Source: an uncultured Pseudomonadales bacterium
GTDB lineage: Bacteria; Pseudomonadota; Gammaproteobacteria; Pseudomonadales; Balneatricaceae
Length of the DNA stretch: 38,392 nucleotides
NCBI GenBank assembly: GCA_938084925.1
Contig: CALKFY010000140.1
Location: 1-38,392 of the forward strand
Direction: 5' to 3'
Part shown: one piece after another, positions 1 through 8,743 of the stretch
Layout of the letters: each line of letters opens with the position of its first letter
Position numbering within the stretch: position 1 is the first letter of the stretch
Made by a program: the position numbers and the translations under genes
Notes under the pieces: generated by a model
Databases searched by the model: none
What the model saw: only the letters and a program-made list of their open reading frames with translations
Told to the model about the DNA's origin: nothing

Positions 1-272
1 GACATGGCATGGGCTTGATCCGGTTGCATCACGATAAACCCAGTATCAGCTTCTGGTACCGTCGCTGGCACCAGCAGCACAAACGAACCCACCGAACCAC
101 TACGTGGTTCCGAGCATAGCCAACGTCGTAAACTGTCATCCTTGTCATTAATATGCGCTAATTTTTGCGCCATAGTCTGACCAGGAATATCCAATACTCC
201 GGCAGTGATTACACGACCAATTTCGCCGGCACAATGCACGTCGACGGTTTGTATGGTTTTGCTCCAACGCAT
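1..272 (-). CDS. Proline racemase-family protein, N-terminal part (cut by window edge)
   Basis: This is the 5' end of a gene read leftwards from an ATG at 272; 90 complete codons are visible and the rest lies outside the window. The N-terminus carries the family signature around HCAGEIGR (residues 13-20), then LRRWLCSEPRSG and a stretch reading DTGFIVMQPDQAHAMS at the edge. Members of this family are proline racemases, 4-hydroxyproline epimerases or trans-3-hydroxyproline dehydratases. The first catalytic Cys normally sits in an MCGH motif, but the codon after the last Met here begins TC, so it is Ser. That points to the Ser-type (MSG) subfamily, whose substrate I cannot assign. It is divergent from mutS. 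Family membership is fairly sure; the exact reaction is not. Confidence 0.8.
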   Translation of the reverse strand, partial: MRWSKTIQTVDVHCAGEIGRVITAGVLDIPGQTMAQKLAHINDKDDSLRRWLCSEPRSGSVGSFVLLVPATVPEADTGFIVMQPDQAHAM

Positions 273-303
273 ATGGCTTGCCTAGTTAGTCATTTAAACA
301 GAT

Positions 304-341
304 ATAGTGCTTTATATAAGATGCAATAGTGCTTCAAGATG
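304..341. repeat. Imperfect tandem direct repeat in the divergent racemase/mutS promoter region
   Basis: ATAGTGCTT occurs at 304-312 and again at 326-334. Each copy is followed by AAGATG (318-323 and 336-341), giving two half-similar units with a 22-base period. The repeat lies between two divergent genes. A TAAAAT hexamer at 345-350 could be the -10 of mutS, but no good -35 accompanies it. The repeat could be a regulator-binding site or chance similarity in AT-rich DNA. Confidence 0.35.
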
Positions 342-386
342 GTCTAAAATACTCCTTTCTTCGACAACTGCAATAGATACTTTTCC

Positions 387-3011
387 ATGGCCGCAGCTCA
401 CACCCCCATGATGCAACAATACCTGCGCATCAAAAGCGAATACCCCAATGATTTGGTGTTTTACCGTATGGGGGATTTTTATGAGCTGTTTTATGATGAT
501 GCCAAATTAGCTTCTAATCTACTGGATATCTCCTTAACCGCACGTGGACAATCGGCCGGTGAGCCAATTCCCATGGCTGGTATCCCCTATCACGCCGCCG
601 AAGGTTATATTGCCAAGATCGTTAGTGCCGGCAAGGCCGTGGCTATTGCTGAGCAGATTGGCGACCCAGCTACAAGTAAAGGCCCCGTAGACCGCAAGGT
701 AGTCCGCGTTGTTACCCCTGGCACCTTAACCGATGAAGCTCTACTAGATGCCAACCAAGACCGTCTATTATGTGCCGTATGCCACCTAGCTAACGCCTAC
801 GGTGTTGCCGCCCTTGATATGAGTAGTGGTCGTTTTAGTCTGAGTCAAGTAACTAACGAAGATGACCTTCAGACCCAATTGCAGCGCCTGCGTCCGGCAG
901 AATTGCTGTATGACGAGTCGACATCGGTTATCAGCTTGTTAGATGAATGGACCTGTCGTCGTCCACAAGCACCTTGGAACTTTGCCCTCGACACAGCCGA
1001 GCGCATCTTGTGCCAACAGTTTAATACTCGCGACCTAGCTGGCTTTGGCTGCGACGAAATGCCTGCCGCGGTTTGCGCTGCAGGTTGCCTACTTAACTAT
1101 GCCAAAGAAACCCAGCGTGGCGACCTACCTCATCTACGCGGTATTCAAGTAGAACAGGCCCAACAAACCCTAGTACTAGATGGCCCGAGCCGCAAAAATC
1201 TAGAAATAGATCGCAACCTACACGGTGGCCAAGAGCATACTTTGGCGCAAGTAATGGATACCACTATTACTGCCATGGGTGGGCGCTTACTACGCCGCTG
1301 GCTCAACAACCCCTTACGTGATCTTGCCCAACTTGAAGATCGTCAGGATTTCATTAGCAGTGTTATCGATGCCGATAGCTTCGATGAACTGCAGTCCACC
1401 ATGAAACCCATTGGTGATTTGGAACGTATTTTATCGCGGGTTGCATTACGCTCGGCACGTCCACGTGATTTGGCTCGCCTTGCAACTAGCTTTGCCTGTT
1501 TACCAGAGATTCAAACCCAGCTAGCTAACCACTTGGGATCTTTAGGGCAACAGCTGGCACAGCAGATTAGTGAGTTCCCAGAGCTAACCGAACTATTGGA
1601 CCGCGCTATTGTCGAGAACCCACCGGTGGTACTACGTGATGGCGGTGTCATTGCCGAAGGCTACGACGCAGAGCTGGATGAACTGCGTGGACTAAGCACC
1701 AATGCCGGCCAGTTCTTACTAGATTTAGAAATTCAGGAACGCGAACGCACCGGCTTGTCCACCTTAAAGGTTGGTTATAACCGTGTGCATGGCTACTACA
1801 TTGAAATTAGTCGGCTGCAATCTGGCGACGCGCCAACGGAATACATACGTCGTCAAACCCTAAAGAATGCCGAACGTTTTATTACGCCAGAATTAAAAGA
1901 ATTTGAAGACAAAGCCCTGAGCAGTAAAAGCCGCGCTTTGACGCGCGAAAAGGCACTTTACGAAACACTAGTGGAGCAGTTAGCTGAACAACTGCAGCCA
2001 CTACAACAAAGCGCTGACGGAATTTGTGAGCTCGATGTGCTTGCTTGCTTAGCGGAGCGTGCCTGTAGCTTAAACTTAAATCGTCCCCAACTTAAAACTG
2101 AACGTGGTTTAAGCATTGTTGATGGCCGCCACCCTGTGGTTGAACAATTGATTACCGACCCCTTTGTCGCCAACGACGTAGAGCTGCAACCAGCAGAAAG
2201 TTTAATGATCATCACGGGCCCCAACATGGGTGGTAAGTCCACCTACATGCGCCAAGTAGCTGTCATTGTTATTCTTGCTCAAATAGGCGCTTACGTGCCG
2301 GCAAGCAGTGCTGAAATTGGTTTGGTAGATCGGATATTCACTCGTATGGGGTCTAGCGATGACCTGGCTGGTGGCCGCTCTACCTTTATGGTGGAAATGA
2401 CCGAAACCGCCAATATTTTGCACAATGCCTCACCAAGCAGCTTGGTATTAATGGATGAAGTGGGTCGTGGCACCAGCACTTATGATGGTTTGTCTCTAGC
2501 CTGGTCTTGTGCCGAGCATCTTGCCACCAACGTTGGTGCACTAACCTTGTTTGCTACGCATTATTTTGAAATGACGCAACTCGCCGAACAGTTGCCAAAC
2601 ATAGATAACCTGCACTTAGATGCTACTGAGTACCAAGATAATATTATCTTTATGCATAAGGTGTTGCGCGGCCCAGCGAGCCAGAGTTATGGCTTACAGG
2701 TAGCCAAACTAGCCGGTGTGCCGGATCTAGTTGTGGGACACGCTAAGGCAAAATTACAACTACTAGAAATGGCTGAACAAGCTTCAAGCCAAACAGCAGC
2801 TAGTCCTGTTAATATAACGCCAACAACGTCACTAACTTCTAGCTCCGAAAGTGCTGCTACCGGGGCAATGTCTCCAGCTCAAGCTGATATGTTTGCCGCA
2901 GTAAGCCACCCAGTGGAGAGCCTACTGCAAGCCAAGCTAGCCGATGACATGAGCCCACGCCAAGCATTGGACTTGGTTTATAAGCTGCAAGGTTTGTTGA
3001 AAAATAGTTAG
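387..3011 (+). CDS. mutS: DNA mismatch repair protein MutS
   Basis: MutS binds mismatches and small loops in DNA and, with MutL, starts post-replicative repair in the cytoplasm. The 874-residue protein is close in length to other gammaproteobacterial MutS. Visible features are the mismatch-reading Phe-Tyr-Glu motif at residues 31-33 (in [14 protein letters not shown]) and the Walker A motif GPNMGGKS at 611-618. The Walker B region around [15 protein letters not shown] and the ATHYFEMT switch follow. The C-terminal 90 residues hold a Ser/Thr-rich linker and a short helical tail, as expected for the tetramer-forming domain. The ATG at 387 fits alignment with the family ([10 protein letters not shown] follows), although no strong ribosome binding site is seen. 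It is the only plus-strand gene in the left third of the window, and its stop overlaps the rpoS stop. Confidence 0.98.
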   Translation: MAAAHTPMMQQYLRIKSEYPNDLVFYRMGDFYELFYDDAKLASNLLDISLTARGQSAGEPIPMAGIPYHAAEGYIAKIVSAGKAVAIAEQIGDPATSKGPVDRKVVRVVTPGTLTDEALLDANQDRLLCAVCHLANAYGVAALDMSSGRFSLSQVTNEDDLQTQLQRLRPAELLYDESTSVISLLDEWTCRRPQAPWNFALDTAERILCQQFNTRDLAGFGCDEMPAAVCAAGCLLNYAKETQRGDLPHLRGIQVEQAQQTLVLDGPSRKNLEIDRNLHGGQEHTLAQVMDTTITAMGGRLLRRWLNNPLRDLAQLEDRQDFISSVIDADSFDELQSTMKPIGDLERILSRVALRSARPRDLARLATSFACLPEIQTQLANHLGSLGQQLAQQISEFPELTELLDRAIVENPPVVLRDGGVIAEGYDAELDELRGLSTNAGQFLLDLEIQERERTGLSTLKVGYNRVHGYYIEISRLQSGDAPTEYIRRQTLKNAERFITPELKEFEDKALSSKSRALTREKALYETLVEQLAEQLQPLQQSADGICELDVLACLAERACSLNLNRPQLKTERGLSIVDGRHPVVEQLITDPFVANDVELQPAESLMIITGPNMGGKSTYMRQVAVIVILAQIGAYVPASSAEIGLVDRIFTRMGSSDDLAGGRSTFMVEMTETANILHNASPSSLVLMDEVGRGTSTYDGLSLAWSCAEHLATNVGALTLFATHYFEMTQLAEQLPNIDNLHLDATEYQDNIIFMHKVLRGPASQSYGLQVAKLAGVPDLVVGHAKAKLQLLEMAEQASSQTAASPVNITPTTSLTSSSESAATGAMSPAQADMFAAVSHPVESLLQAKLADDMSPRQALDLVYKLQGLLKNS

Positions 3012-3988
3012 ATTTCACTGTCTAATACATCACTACTACTTAGACCCTGCTGGGCAAATTTTTCATGCAAACTCTTTAGGGCTTGCACCTGAATTTGACG
3101 TACACGCTCACGGGTTAGGCCTATCTGTTGACCTACTTTTTCTAGCGTAGAAGGATCATGCCCGCGTAAACCAAAACGTCTAGTCACCACCTCTTGTTGT
3201 ACCTCTGTGAGTTGGTCTATCCAGTGCCCTAAATTGTCCAATAGATTACTATCGACCATGCTTTTCTCAGGACTAGAAGTACCTTCATCGGCGATTGTAT
3301 CAATCAATGAAAATTCAGATTCACTGCTGAACTGCGAGTCGATACTAGCAACACGCTCATTTAGGTTTAACATGGCACGCACCTTGGCTAAAGGCTTATC
3401 CATGTAATCTGCCAGTTCTTTTTGGCTTGGCGCGTGATCTAGTTTTTGCGTCAACTCACGTTGCGCGCGCAAATAAGTATTCAGTTCCTTTACAACATGA
3501 ATAGGCAAACGAATGGTGCGCGTCTGGTTCATTATGGCACGTTCAATAGTTTGACGAATCCACCAGGTAGCATAGGTAGAAAAACGATAGCCTAATTCTG
3601 GGTCGAATTTCTCAACTGCCCTGATTAACCCAAGATTGCCTTCTTCGATTAAGTCTAACAGACTCAATCCGCGATTTAGGTAGCGTCGTGATAACTTCAC
3701 CACCAAACGCAAATTACTTTCAATCATGATATGCCTTGCTTGGGCATCACCTTTTTGCACCAAACGCGCGTAATGCTTTTCCTGATCGGCATTGAGCAAT
3801 TCACGAAAACCAATTTCACTCAAATAGAGCTGAGTCGCATCATTCGATTCGGCACTTTTGTTATGCCCCCGGCCACTTGCTTTGTATGCTTCTAGCTCAT
3901 TCAACGGATCTAAGTTCATATCAAGTGACCCAGCCATAGCCTTACTAACCGAGTTATTAGCATCTAAATTCATTTCAACTGATTGCAT
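3008..3988 (-). CDS. rpoS: Stationary-phase / general stress sigma factor RpoS (sigma-38)
   Basis: RpoS directs RNA polymerase to stationary-phase and stress promoters. The 326 residues match the usual length of about 330. Region 1.2 lies at residues 50-60 ([11 protein letters not shown]), region 2 at about 87-155 including the [18 protein letters not shown] and [11 protein letters not shown] core, and the region 4 helix-turn-helix at about 280-305 ([16 protein letters not shown]). The KELN motif at 167-170 aligns with the Lys173 region that RssB recognises in E. coli, so regulated proteolysis is plausible. The first 49 residues differ from the E. coli N-terminus. The chosen ATG has a weak GGGTAG-like site upstream, and M6 is an alternative. 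It follows nlpD, the standard arrangement in this class. Confidence 0.97.
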   Translation of the reverse strand: MQSVEMNLDANNSVSKAMAGSLDMNLDPLNELEAYKASGRGHNKSAESNDATQLYLSEIGFRELLNADQEKHYARLVQKGDAQARHIMIESNLRLVVKLSRRYLNRGLSLLDLIEEGNLGLIRAVEKFDPELGYRFSTYATWWIRQTIERAIMNQTRTIRLPIHVVKELNTYLRAQRELTQKLDHAPSQKELADYMDKPLAKVRAMLNLNERVASIDSQFSSESEFSLIDTIADEGTSSPEKSMVDSNLLDNLGHWIDQLTEVQQEVVTRRFGLRGHDPSTLEKVGQQIGLTRERVRQIQVQALKSLHEKFAQQGLSSSDVLDSEI

Positions 3989-4043
3989 AGTTACTACCCA
4001 TTACCAAATTAAGCATTAGTATCATTTTTCACACTTGCAAACG

Positions 4044-4072
4044 ATAATATAGGACAGCAAGGAATATATCCA
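4044..4072 (-). promoter_or_regulatory. Candidate sigma-70-type promoter for rpoS
   Basis: Reading leftwards, TGGATA (4067-4072) and TATTAT (4044-4049) are separated by exactly 17 bases, inside the nlpD-rpoS gap and about 55 bases before the rpoS start. Each hexamer keeps four or five consensus bases. In E. coli the main rpoS promoter lies further upstream, inside nlpD, so this one would be additional. It is predicted by eye only. Confidence 0.35.
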
Positions 4073-4093
4073 GTGATTTTGTGCATTTTTATC

Positions 4094-4123
4094 GTTTTAA
4101 TTAATAAATATGATAATTAAAAC
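4094..4123. repeat. 10-bp AT-only inverted repeat between nlpD and rpoS
   Basis: GTTTTAATTA at 4094-4103 is repeated exactly inverted at 4114-4123 around a 10-base loop. It lies 15 bases past the nlpD stop and just upstream of the candidate rpoS promoter. With almost no G or C it would be a weak hairpin in RNA and has no GC stem, so an operator-like DNA site is at least as likely as a terminator. The function is unknown. Confidence 0.45.
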
Positions 4124-4138
4124 TATTGGAACTAGCAT

Positions 4139-4954
4139 CTAAGGGAGATAAGACTGAGGGTTGACGGGCTTACCGTCCTTACGGATCTCAAAATGCAAAC
4201 GCCCATCTAGCTGCGGGCCCTTACCTGATTGAGCAATCACCTGACCAAGCTTAACAACATCACCTTCACCAACTAGTAAGCGGCTATTGTAGGCATAAGC
4301 GCTCAAGTAGGTATCATTGTGCTTAATAATCAGTAAGTTACCATAGCCTTGAATACCATTGCCAGCATAGACAATTTGGCCTTTTGCAGCAGCATGAACG
4401 TTAGAGCCAGGTTTAGCAGAGATATCGACACCTTTACTGGTTTCAGATTTACCACTGAACTTTTCTACAATCCCGCCCTTTAAAGGCCATTGCCAGCGCA
4501 GGCTACTAGAGCCCTTATAAGGCTGTACTGATTTACTCACTTGCTTACTTGGTTGGGATTTAGCTGCTACCTGTTTGGGTACACGAGTAGTTGAAGTGTT
4601 ACTAACCGTGGTGGTATTTTTCACCGTTGTAGGTTTTACCTGTGTTGCACTAGCGGGATTAAAGGCAATGGTCTGGCCCACATAGATAGTATAAGGTGCA
4701 GGAATCTTATTGAGCTTCGCTAAGGCCTTGTAGTCCCAACCGTAGCGCCAAGCAATGGCAAATAAAGTATCTCCACCCTTAACAGTATAAACCTTGGGTG
4801 CCTGTGGCTTATATTGTAATACAATTGACCCCGTACCTTTATTGGTCACGGCTAGATCTTGAATAGGGATATAACCAGTCCCCCCACACGCAGCTAAAAG
4901 AGAAACTAATAATAGCCCCCCAAACCAGCGGCCACGTGCAAGTACCGTTAACAT
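4139..4954 (-). CDS. nlpD: Lipoprotein NlpD, LysM/LytM-domain activator of septal amidase
   Basis: NlpD is an outer-membrane lipoprotein that activates an N-acetylmuramyl amidase (AmiC in E. coli) during cell separation. From the chosen ATG at 4954 the protein has 271 residues: a signal peptide with lipobox LLAAC (Cys23), a LysM domain beginning YTVKGGDTLFAIAWRYG, a Thr/Ser/Lys-rich linker, and a C-terminal M23/LytM domain. The zinc ligands of active LytM enzymes are replaced: SKGVDIS instead of an HxxxD site, and RLHFE instead of HxH. This is normal for NlpD/EnvC activators. A longer frame starts at 4990 but overlaps popT and spoils the signal peptide. The ATG at 4954 begins one base after the popT stop, with GGGA about 8 bases upstream. 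rpoS follows. Confidence 0.94.
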   Translation of the reverse strand: MLTVLARGRWFGGLLLVSLLAACGGTGYIPIQDLAVTNKGTGSIVLQYKPQAPKVYTVKGGDTLFAIAWRYGWDYKALAKLNKIPAPYTIYVGQTIAFNPASATQVKPTTVKNTTTVSNTSTTRVPKQVAAKSQPSKQVSKSVQPYKGSSSLRWQWPLKGGIVEKFSGKSETSKGVDISAKPGSNVHAAAKGQIVYAGNGIQGYGNLLIIKHNDTYLSAYAYNSRLLVGEGDVVKLGQVIAQSGKGPQLDGRLHFEIRKDGKPVNPQSYLP

Positions 4955-4955
4955 A

Positions 4956-5921
4956 TTAATGTCCCAAATCCTGTAATTTAATTTGTCCAAAGCGCGCTAC
5001 TAATACTAATGCTACTAGTATAGACACCAAAGCAATAGGTAATTCATGGTCAATGCCTGTAAGAGCAGTGTAATTCCATGGCCATAAATTTTCTTGCAAC
5101 AAAGGCACCTGCTCACCCGCCGAATTTAATCGATAGGTCAAAGTATATTTCCAAGGCCACAACTTCAAAGCAGAACCTAGCATAAGCCCAGTTAAGGTGC
5201 TCATGGTAGCTCCCGTGTAATTCTTCAACAGCCAGCTAATCAAGCGACTAAAGCTTAACAAACCTACCACACAGCCAACTAAAAACACCCCTAACACAGG
5301 GATATTCAATGTCGCCAAGCTAGCAATCATAAATGGGTAGACGCCTACCAACAACAAAATAAAACTGCCAGAGATACCAGGTAATATCATAGCACTGACA
5401 GCGACGGACCCAGCCAGCAACAAGCCCAAGTATTGCCAACCTGACACCGTATCCCAAGCGCTCTGTACTGGCATTTGTGCCAACAAGGCACTGACTAGAA
5501 AACCACCAAACAAAAATGCAACAGCAAGACTTTTATGTCTTTGCAACTCCTTCAGTAGCATCACGCCAGCAGTAAATATTAGGCCCAAGAACAAACTCCA
5601 CATCATAATTGGATGATAATCGAGTAAATAATGGATGGCTTTCGCCACACCTAAAAAGGCCAGCGCCATACCAATAAACAAGGTCCCTAAAAAACCGCCG
5701 TCTACATGCCGCCATGCAGCACGCCATTGTCCGCTCAACACTAGCTTTAAGGCCTGACCATTAACGGCACTAATGGCAGCCAATAAACGTCCATACACCC
5801 CACCCAACAAAGCAACGGTACCACCAGATATACCCGGCACTAGGTCCGCAGCGCCCATGAGAAAACCGGTGATCAAGGTACGTAATGAAAAGGACGATTC
5901 TGGTTTATTCATAAGATCCAT
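4956..5921 (-). CDS. popT: DUF368 membrane protein, predicted undecaprenyl-phosphate translocase PopT
   Basis: DUF368 (PopT) proteins have been shown in other bacteria to move undecaprenyl phosphate back across the cytoplasmic membrane, recycling the C55 carrier used for peptidoglycan and other surface glycans. The 321-residue protein is strongly hydrophobic, with many membrane segments. It holds the family's paired motif twice: DLVPGISGGT (PGISG at 29-33) and MILPGISGSF (PGISG at 181-185), as expected from two related halves. M1 (5921) has GGAA just upstream; M4 (5912) is an alternative start. The gene sits between pcm and nlpD, where many relatives have nothing, and is one base from nlpD, so the two are translationally linked. 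uppS, which makes the same carrier, is at 27360-28130. The role is assigned by family. Confidence 0.88.
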   Translation of the reverse strand: MDLMNKPESSFSLRTLITGFLMGAADLVPGISGGTVALLGGVYGRLLAAISAVNGQALKLVLSGQWRAAWRHVDGGFLGTLFIGMALAFLGVAKAIHYLLDYHPIMMWSLFLGLIFTAGVMLLKELQRHKSLAVAFLFGGFLVSALLAQMPVQSAWDTVSGWQYLGLLLAGSVAVSAMILPGISGSFILLLVGVYPFMIASLATLNIPVLGVFLVGCVVGLLSFSRLISWLLKNYTGATMSTLTGLMLGSALKLWPWKYTLTYRLNSAGEQVPLLQENLWPWNYTALTGIDHELPIALVSILVALVLVARFGQIKLQDLGH

Positions 5922-5957
5922 GTATTTCCATGCTACTTAGGTACAGCCGTTTCTCAG

Positions 5958-6641
5958 CTAGCTGATGGTGCCGTTAACAAGAGGCACAAAGTTAGCCGCC
6001 TCGACTTTTTCCTTAGCAAAATAATTGCCAGACCGAGTAACCTTCAACAAATGTTGTTCGCCAGTACCCACAGGGATGATCATGCAACCCCCTTCAGCCA
6101 GCTGCCACTGCAATGCTTTAGGCACTTCAGCAGGTGCTGCAGTCACCATAATACCATCAAAAGGTTCACGATCAGACCAACCGGCATAGCCATCACCATG
6201 GCGATAAACAACGTTGGTGATACCCATGTCCTGTAAACGCTGACGGGCACGATTCAACAAAGGCTCTATGCGCTCAATGGTAAACAAGCGTGGCACCAGT
6301 TGTGCCAAAACACTGGTTTGATAACCAGATCCGGTCCCCACTTCCAATACCTTTTCGGCCTTGCAGGAGCTTAACAACAGCTCACTCATGCGCGCTACTG
6401 TGTAGGGACGAGATAAGGTTTGGTTGTGGCCAATAGGCAAGGCGGAATCTTCGTAGGCTCGATGAGACAAAGCCTGATCTAAGAACAGATGACGAGGAGT
6501 GCTACCCATAACCCGCAGTACTTCCGCATGACGCACGCCATTTTCCTGCAATTGATTAACCAAACGCTGACGCGTACGTGCCGAGGTCATACCAATACCG
6601 GCACGTTGATGGCGGTCTATAGGCGATTGGCCGAAGCGCAT
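5958..6641 (-). CDS. pcm: Protein-L-isoaspartate O-methyltransferase
   Basis: Pcm uses S-adenosylmethionine to methylate isoaspartyl residues in aged proteins, starting their repair; it acts in the cytoplasm and matters in stationary phase. The 227-residue product has the family core: RAYEDSALPIGHNQTLSRP (substrate side, about 61-79) and the SAM-binding glycine loop VLEVGTGSGYQT (about 98-109), followed by the acidic FTIERIE strand. The ATG at 6641 shares its A with the surE stop (TAATG) and has AGGAG eight bases upstream, so the 234-residue frame starting at 6662 is rejected. An internal Met18 (MTSARTRQRL) matches where shorter Pcm proteins begin and remains possible. Confidence 0.95.
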   Translation of the reverse strand: MRFGQSPIDRHQRAGIGMTSARTRQRLVNQLQENGVRHAEVLRVMGSTPRHLFLDQALSHRAYEDSALPIGHNQTLSRPYTVARMSELLLSSCKAEKVLEVGTGSGYQTSVLAQLVPRLFTIERIEPLLNRARQRLQDMGITNVVYRHGDGYAGWSDREPFDGIMVTAAPAEVPKALQWQLAEGGCMIIPVGTGEQHLLKVTRSGNYFAKEKVEAANFVPLVNGTIS

Positions 6642-7384
6642 TAAAAGAACTCCTGCAACCAAGGTTCAAGTGGCGCAAAAGCCTCACGGCTAGCCATATC
6701 TGGAGCCAAAGGTGTTACCGACACATAATCATTGGCAATTGCATGAAAATCAGTACCTTCACTGGCGTCGGCTATCTCACCAACTTTGCCAATCCAAAAA
6801 CAACGATGGCCACGTGGGTCCTGAGCATCAATGGCCGCTTGACCAAGGTTGCGCTTGCCTAAGGTGGTCAATAGGACGCCCTTGATATCTTCATAGGGAA
6901 TGTCTGGTACATTAACGTTGATAATACAGCGCTCTGGCAACTCAAGCTGCTCCATACCTGCCATTAAGCGAGTAACAACTTTAGCCGCAGTATCAAAATG
7001 CTTATCGCCAACTAAAGACACAGCCATGGCATGATGAGGCAGATAACGCCCTTCCATCGCTGCCGCAACAGTGCCCGAATAAAGCACATCATCACCTAGA
7101 TTAGCACCATGATTAATGCCTGATACCACCATGTCTGGCTTAATATCTAGAGCACCATTAATACCCAGGTGTACGCAATCGGCCGGTGTACCATCAACAC
7201 CATAGAAACCATTATCTTGGGGCATAACACGCAACGGGCGCGTTAGCGTGAGGGAGTTGCTAGCACCACTTAGATCGCGGTCTGGCGCAATCACCGTAAC
7301 GCCATGTAAAGGCATAATGGCTTGTACCAAATGATATAAACCTTTGGCATGAACACCATCATCATTGGAAATCAGTATATGCAT
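6641..7384 (-). CDS. surE: 5'/3'-nucleotidase SurE
   Basis: SurE is a metal-dependent nucleoside-monophosphate phosphatase linked to stationary-phase survival. From the ATG at 7384 the protein has 247 residues, the normal length. It begins MHILISNDDGVHAKG, whose Asp pair (D8, D9) binds the metal. APDRDLSGASNSLT and SGINHGANLGDDVLYSGTV complete the active site. A longer frame starting at 7465 runs back into truD and adds 27 unrelated residues, so it is rejected. The chosen ATG is one base after the truD stop, and the surE stop overlaps the pcm ATG. Confidence 0.96.
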   Translation of the reverse strand: MHILISNDDGVHAKGLYHLVQAIMPLHGVTVIAPDRDLSGASNSLTLTRPLRVMPQDNGFYGVDGTPADCVHLGINGALDIKPDMVVSGINHGANLGDDVLYSGTVAAAMEGRYLPHHAMAVSLVGDKHFDTAAKVVTRLMAGMEQLELPERCIINVNVPDIPYEDIKGVLLTTLGKRNLGQAAIDAQDPRGHRCFWIGKVGEIADASEGTDFHAIANDYVSVTPLAPDMASREAFAPLEPWLQEFF

Positions 7385-7385
7385 G

Positions 7386-8459
7386 TCAGTCTGCCATAGA
7401 AGGGTTTTGCTGATGAGGGTTAATAGTGTGTACCAGTTCTCGCAGTATACTGGTGGCATAGGCACCGCGCAGTAGCGTAAAGCGCAATTCTAACACATTG
7501 CCTGGCAACCACTGCCACTGCCAATCCGTAGGCAGCAAACGTAAAGCGCGACGGTCTGCGTCTAAGCGCAAGTCAGCTAAGCCTTGTAGCCAATCTTCAT
7601 AACCATTTAAGCATTGCTGCTCAAGCTCTGTAGCATGACTACTTTGCCCACGTCCTGCGCGCCCAACCATAAGGCCTGTAGGCCCTACTTCAGCGCCATC
7701 AATACGAGCCTGTGTTGTCGCATCAGCTTCTGCTTTAAACGGGTTATAGTCGTCACTAGCCACATAAAAGTCACCGGGCATAGCTGTCAACCAGTTGCCT
7801 AGTGCAATACGCTCTGACAACAGCTGGTTAAAAACATAAGAACGCGCTGCCGACATAGCCATACCTTGCTGAAAGCGATCTTTAATGCGTTCACCCGATA
7901 CTAAGCGTGCCGCCATATTTAAGTTATTGCCTTGGTGACCAAAGCGCTGCTCACCAAAATAGTTAGGCACGCCCTGCTTGCCAATGGCATCTAAGCGCCT
8001 ATCCATATCATCAGACTGGGCAATATCACCTAAACGCACAACAAAACTATTACTCAGATGAGCACCGATACGCAGTTTCTTTTGATGACGAGTGACTTCA
8101 TGTAGGTGTACCTTGTCAGACACTAGGCTGCGCCAATCAGGTTCGAGTGCTTGCTTACCCGGCAAATGCACAGCAAACCACTGACGGGTCACGCCATGGC
8201 GATCTTTTAGACCTGAATAGGTAACCTGGCGCATAGGCACATCGGCAAGCTTTGCCAACTGTCGCGCCAAATAATCGGTATTGGTATCCACCTTGGTGAT
8301 ATCCAAGAACACATGCTCGCCTTCACCAGACGGTGTAAAGCCTAGATTCTCAAACACCTGAAAATCTTGCCACTGCTGCTTGAACAAAGCCGATTCAGTG
8401 GGCTCACCCAGAGCATAATGCCAATTGGCAGGCCATGCTAATGGCGTTAATTGACTCAT
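7386..8459 (-). CDS. truD: tRNA pseudouridine(13) synthase TruD
   Basis: TruD isomerises uridine 13 of tRNA(Glu) to pseudouridine. The 357-residue protein shows the family active-site segment YSGLKDRHGVTRQWF with the catalytic Asp at residue 86, plus the FVVRLGDI and GVPNYFGEQRFG motifs typical of TruD. Its ATG overlaps the ftsB stop (ATGA, 8456-8459), so the two genes are translationally coupled. In most gammaproteobacteria ispD and ispF (often fused in other groups) separate ftsB from truD; here there is no room for them. Confidence 0.96.
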   Translation of the reverse strand: MSQLTPLAWPANWHYALGEPTESALFKQQWQDFQVFENLGFTPSGEGEHVFLDITKVDTNTDYLARQLAKLADVPMRQVTYSGLKDRHGVTRQWFAVHLPGKQALEPDWRSLVSDKVHLHEVTRHQKKLRIGAHLSNSFVVRLGDIAQSDDMDRRLDAIGKQGVPNYFGEQRFGHQGNNLNMAARLVSGERIKDRFQQGMAMSAARSYVFNQLLSERIALGNWLTAMPGDFYVASDDYNPFKAEADATTQARIDGAEVGPTGLMVGRAGRGQSSHATELEQQCLNGYEDWLQGLADLRLDADRRALRLLPTDWQWQWLPGNVLELRFTLLRGAYATSILRELVHTINPHQQNPSMAD

Positions 8460-8731
8460 TGTTGATCCACCAATTGATAAAATGTTTCTTGTGGTTTCAC
8501 CATTCCCAAGTCACTACGCGCGCGCTCTTCGACAGCAGCTAAGCCTTGCTTCAAATCTTCCACTTCGGCATATAACTGTTGGTTACGCTGGTGTAGCTCT
8601 TGATTTACGGCTTGCTGCTGGGCTATCTGCTCTTGTAGGGCACGCACCTCCACCTGACCGGTTTCGCCAAACCAGTATTGATACTGCAACATCAAAGCTG
8701 CAACAAACAAAAATATAGCAATAGCGCGCAT
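8456..8731 (-). CDS. ftsB: Cell division protein FtsB
   Basis: FtsB is a small bitopic membrane protein that joins FtsL and FtsQ in the divisome and helps activate septal peptidoglycan synthesis. The 91-residue product has a short cytoplasmic start, one transmembrane segment (about residues 3-20), and a periplasmic coiled coil rich in Gln, Glu and Leu (about 27-70). The ERARSDLGMVKPQETFYQLV tail is typical of FtsB. I start at the ATG at 8731, which has GGTG five bases upstream; a TTG one codon earlier lies too close to that site. The gene begins only 12 bases after the U-tract of the eno terminator. Confidence 0.93.
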   Translation of the reverse strand: MRAIAIFLFVAALMLQYQYWFGETGQVEVRALQEQIAQQQAVNQELHQRNQQLYAEVEDLKQGLAAVEERARSDLGMVKPQETFYQLVDQQ

Positions 8732-8743
8732 CAATTCACCAAT

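Noticed and set aside
4139-4954. NlpD as an active endopeptidase
   Set aside because: The zinc-ligand residues of LytM enzymes are replaced, as usual for amidase activators.
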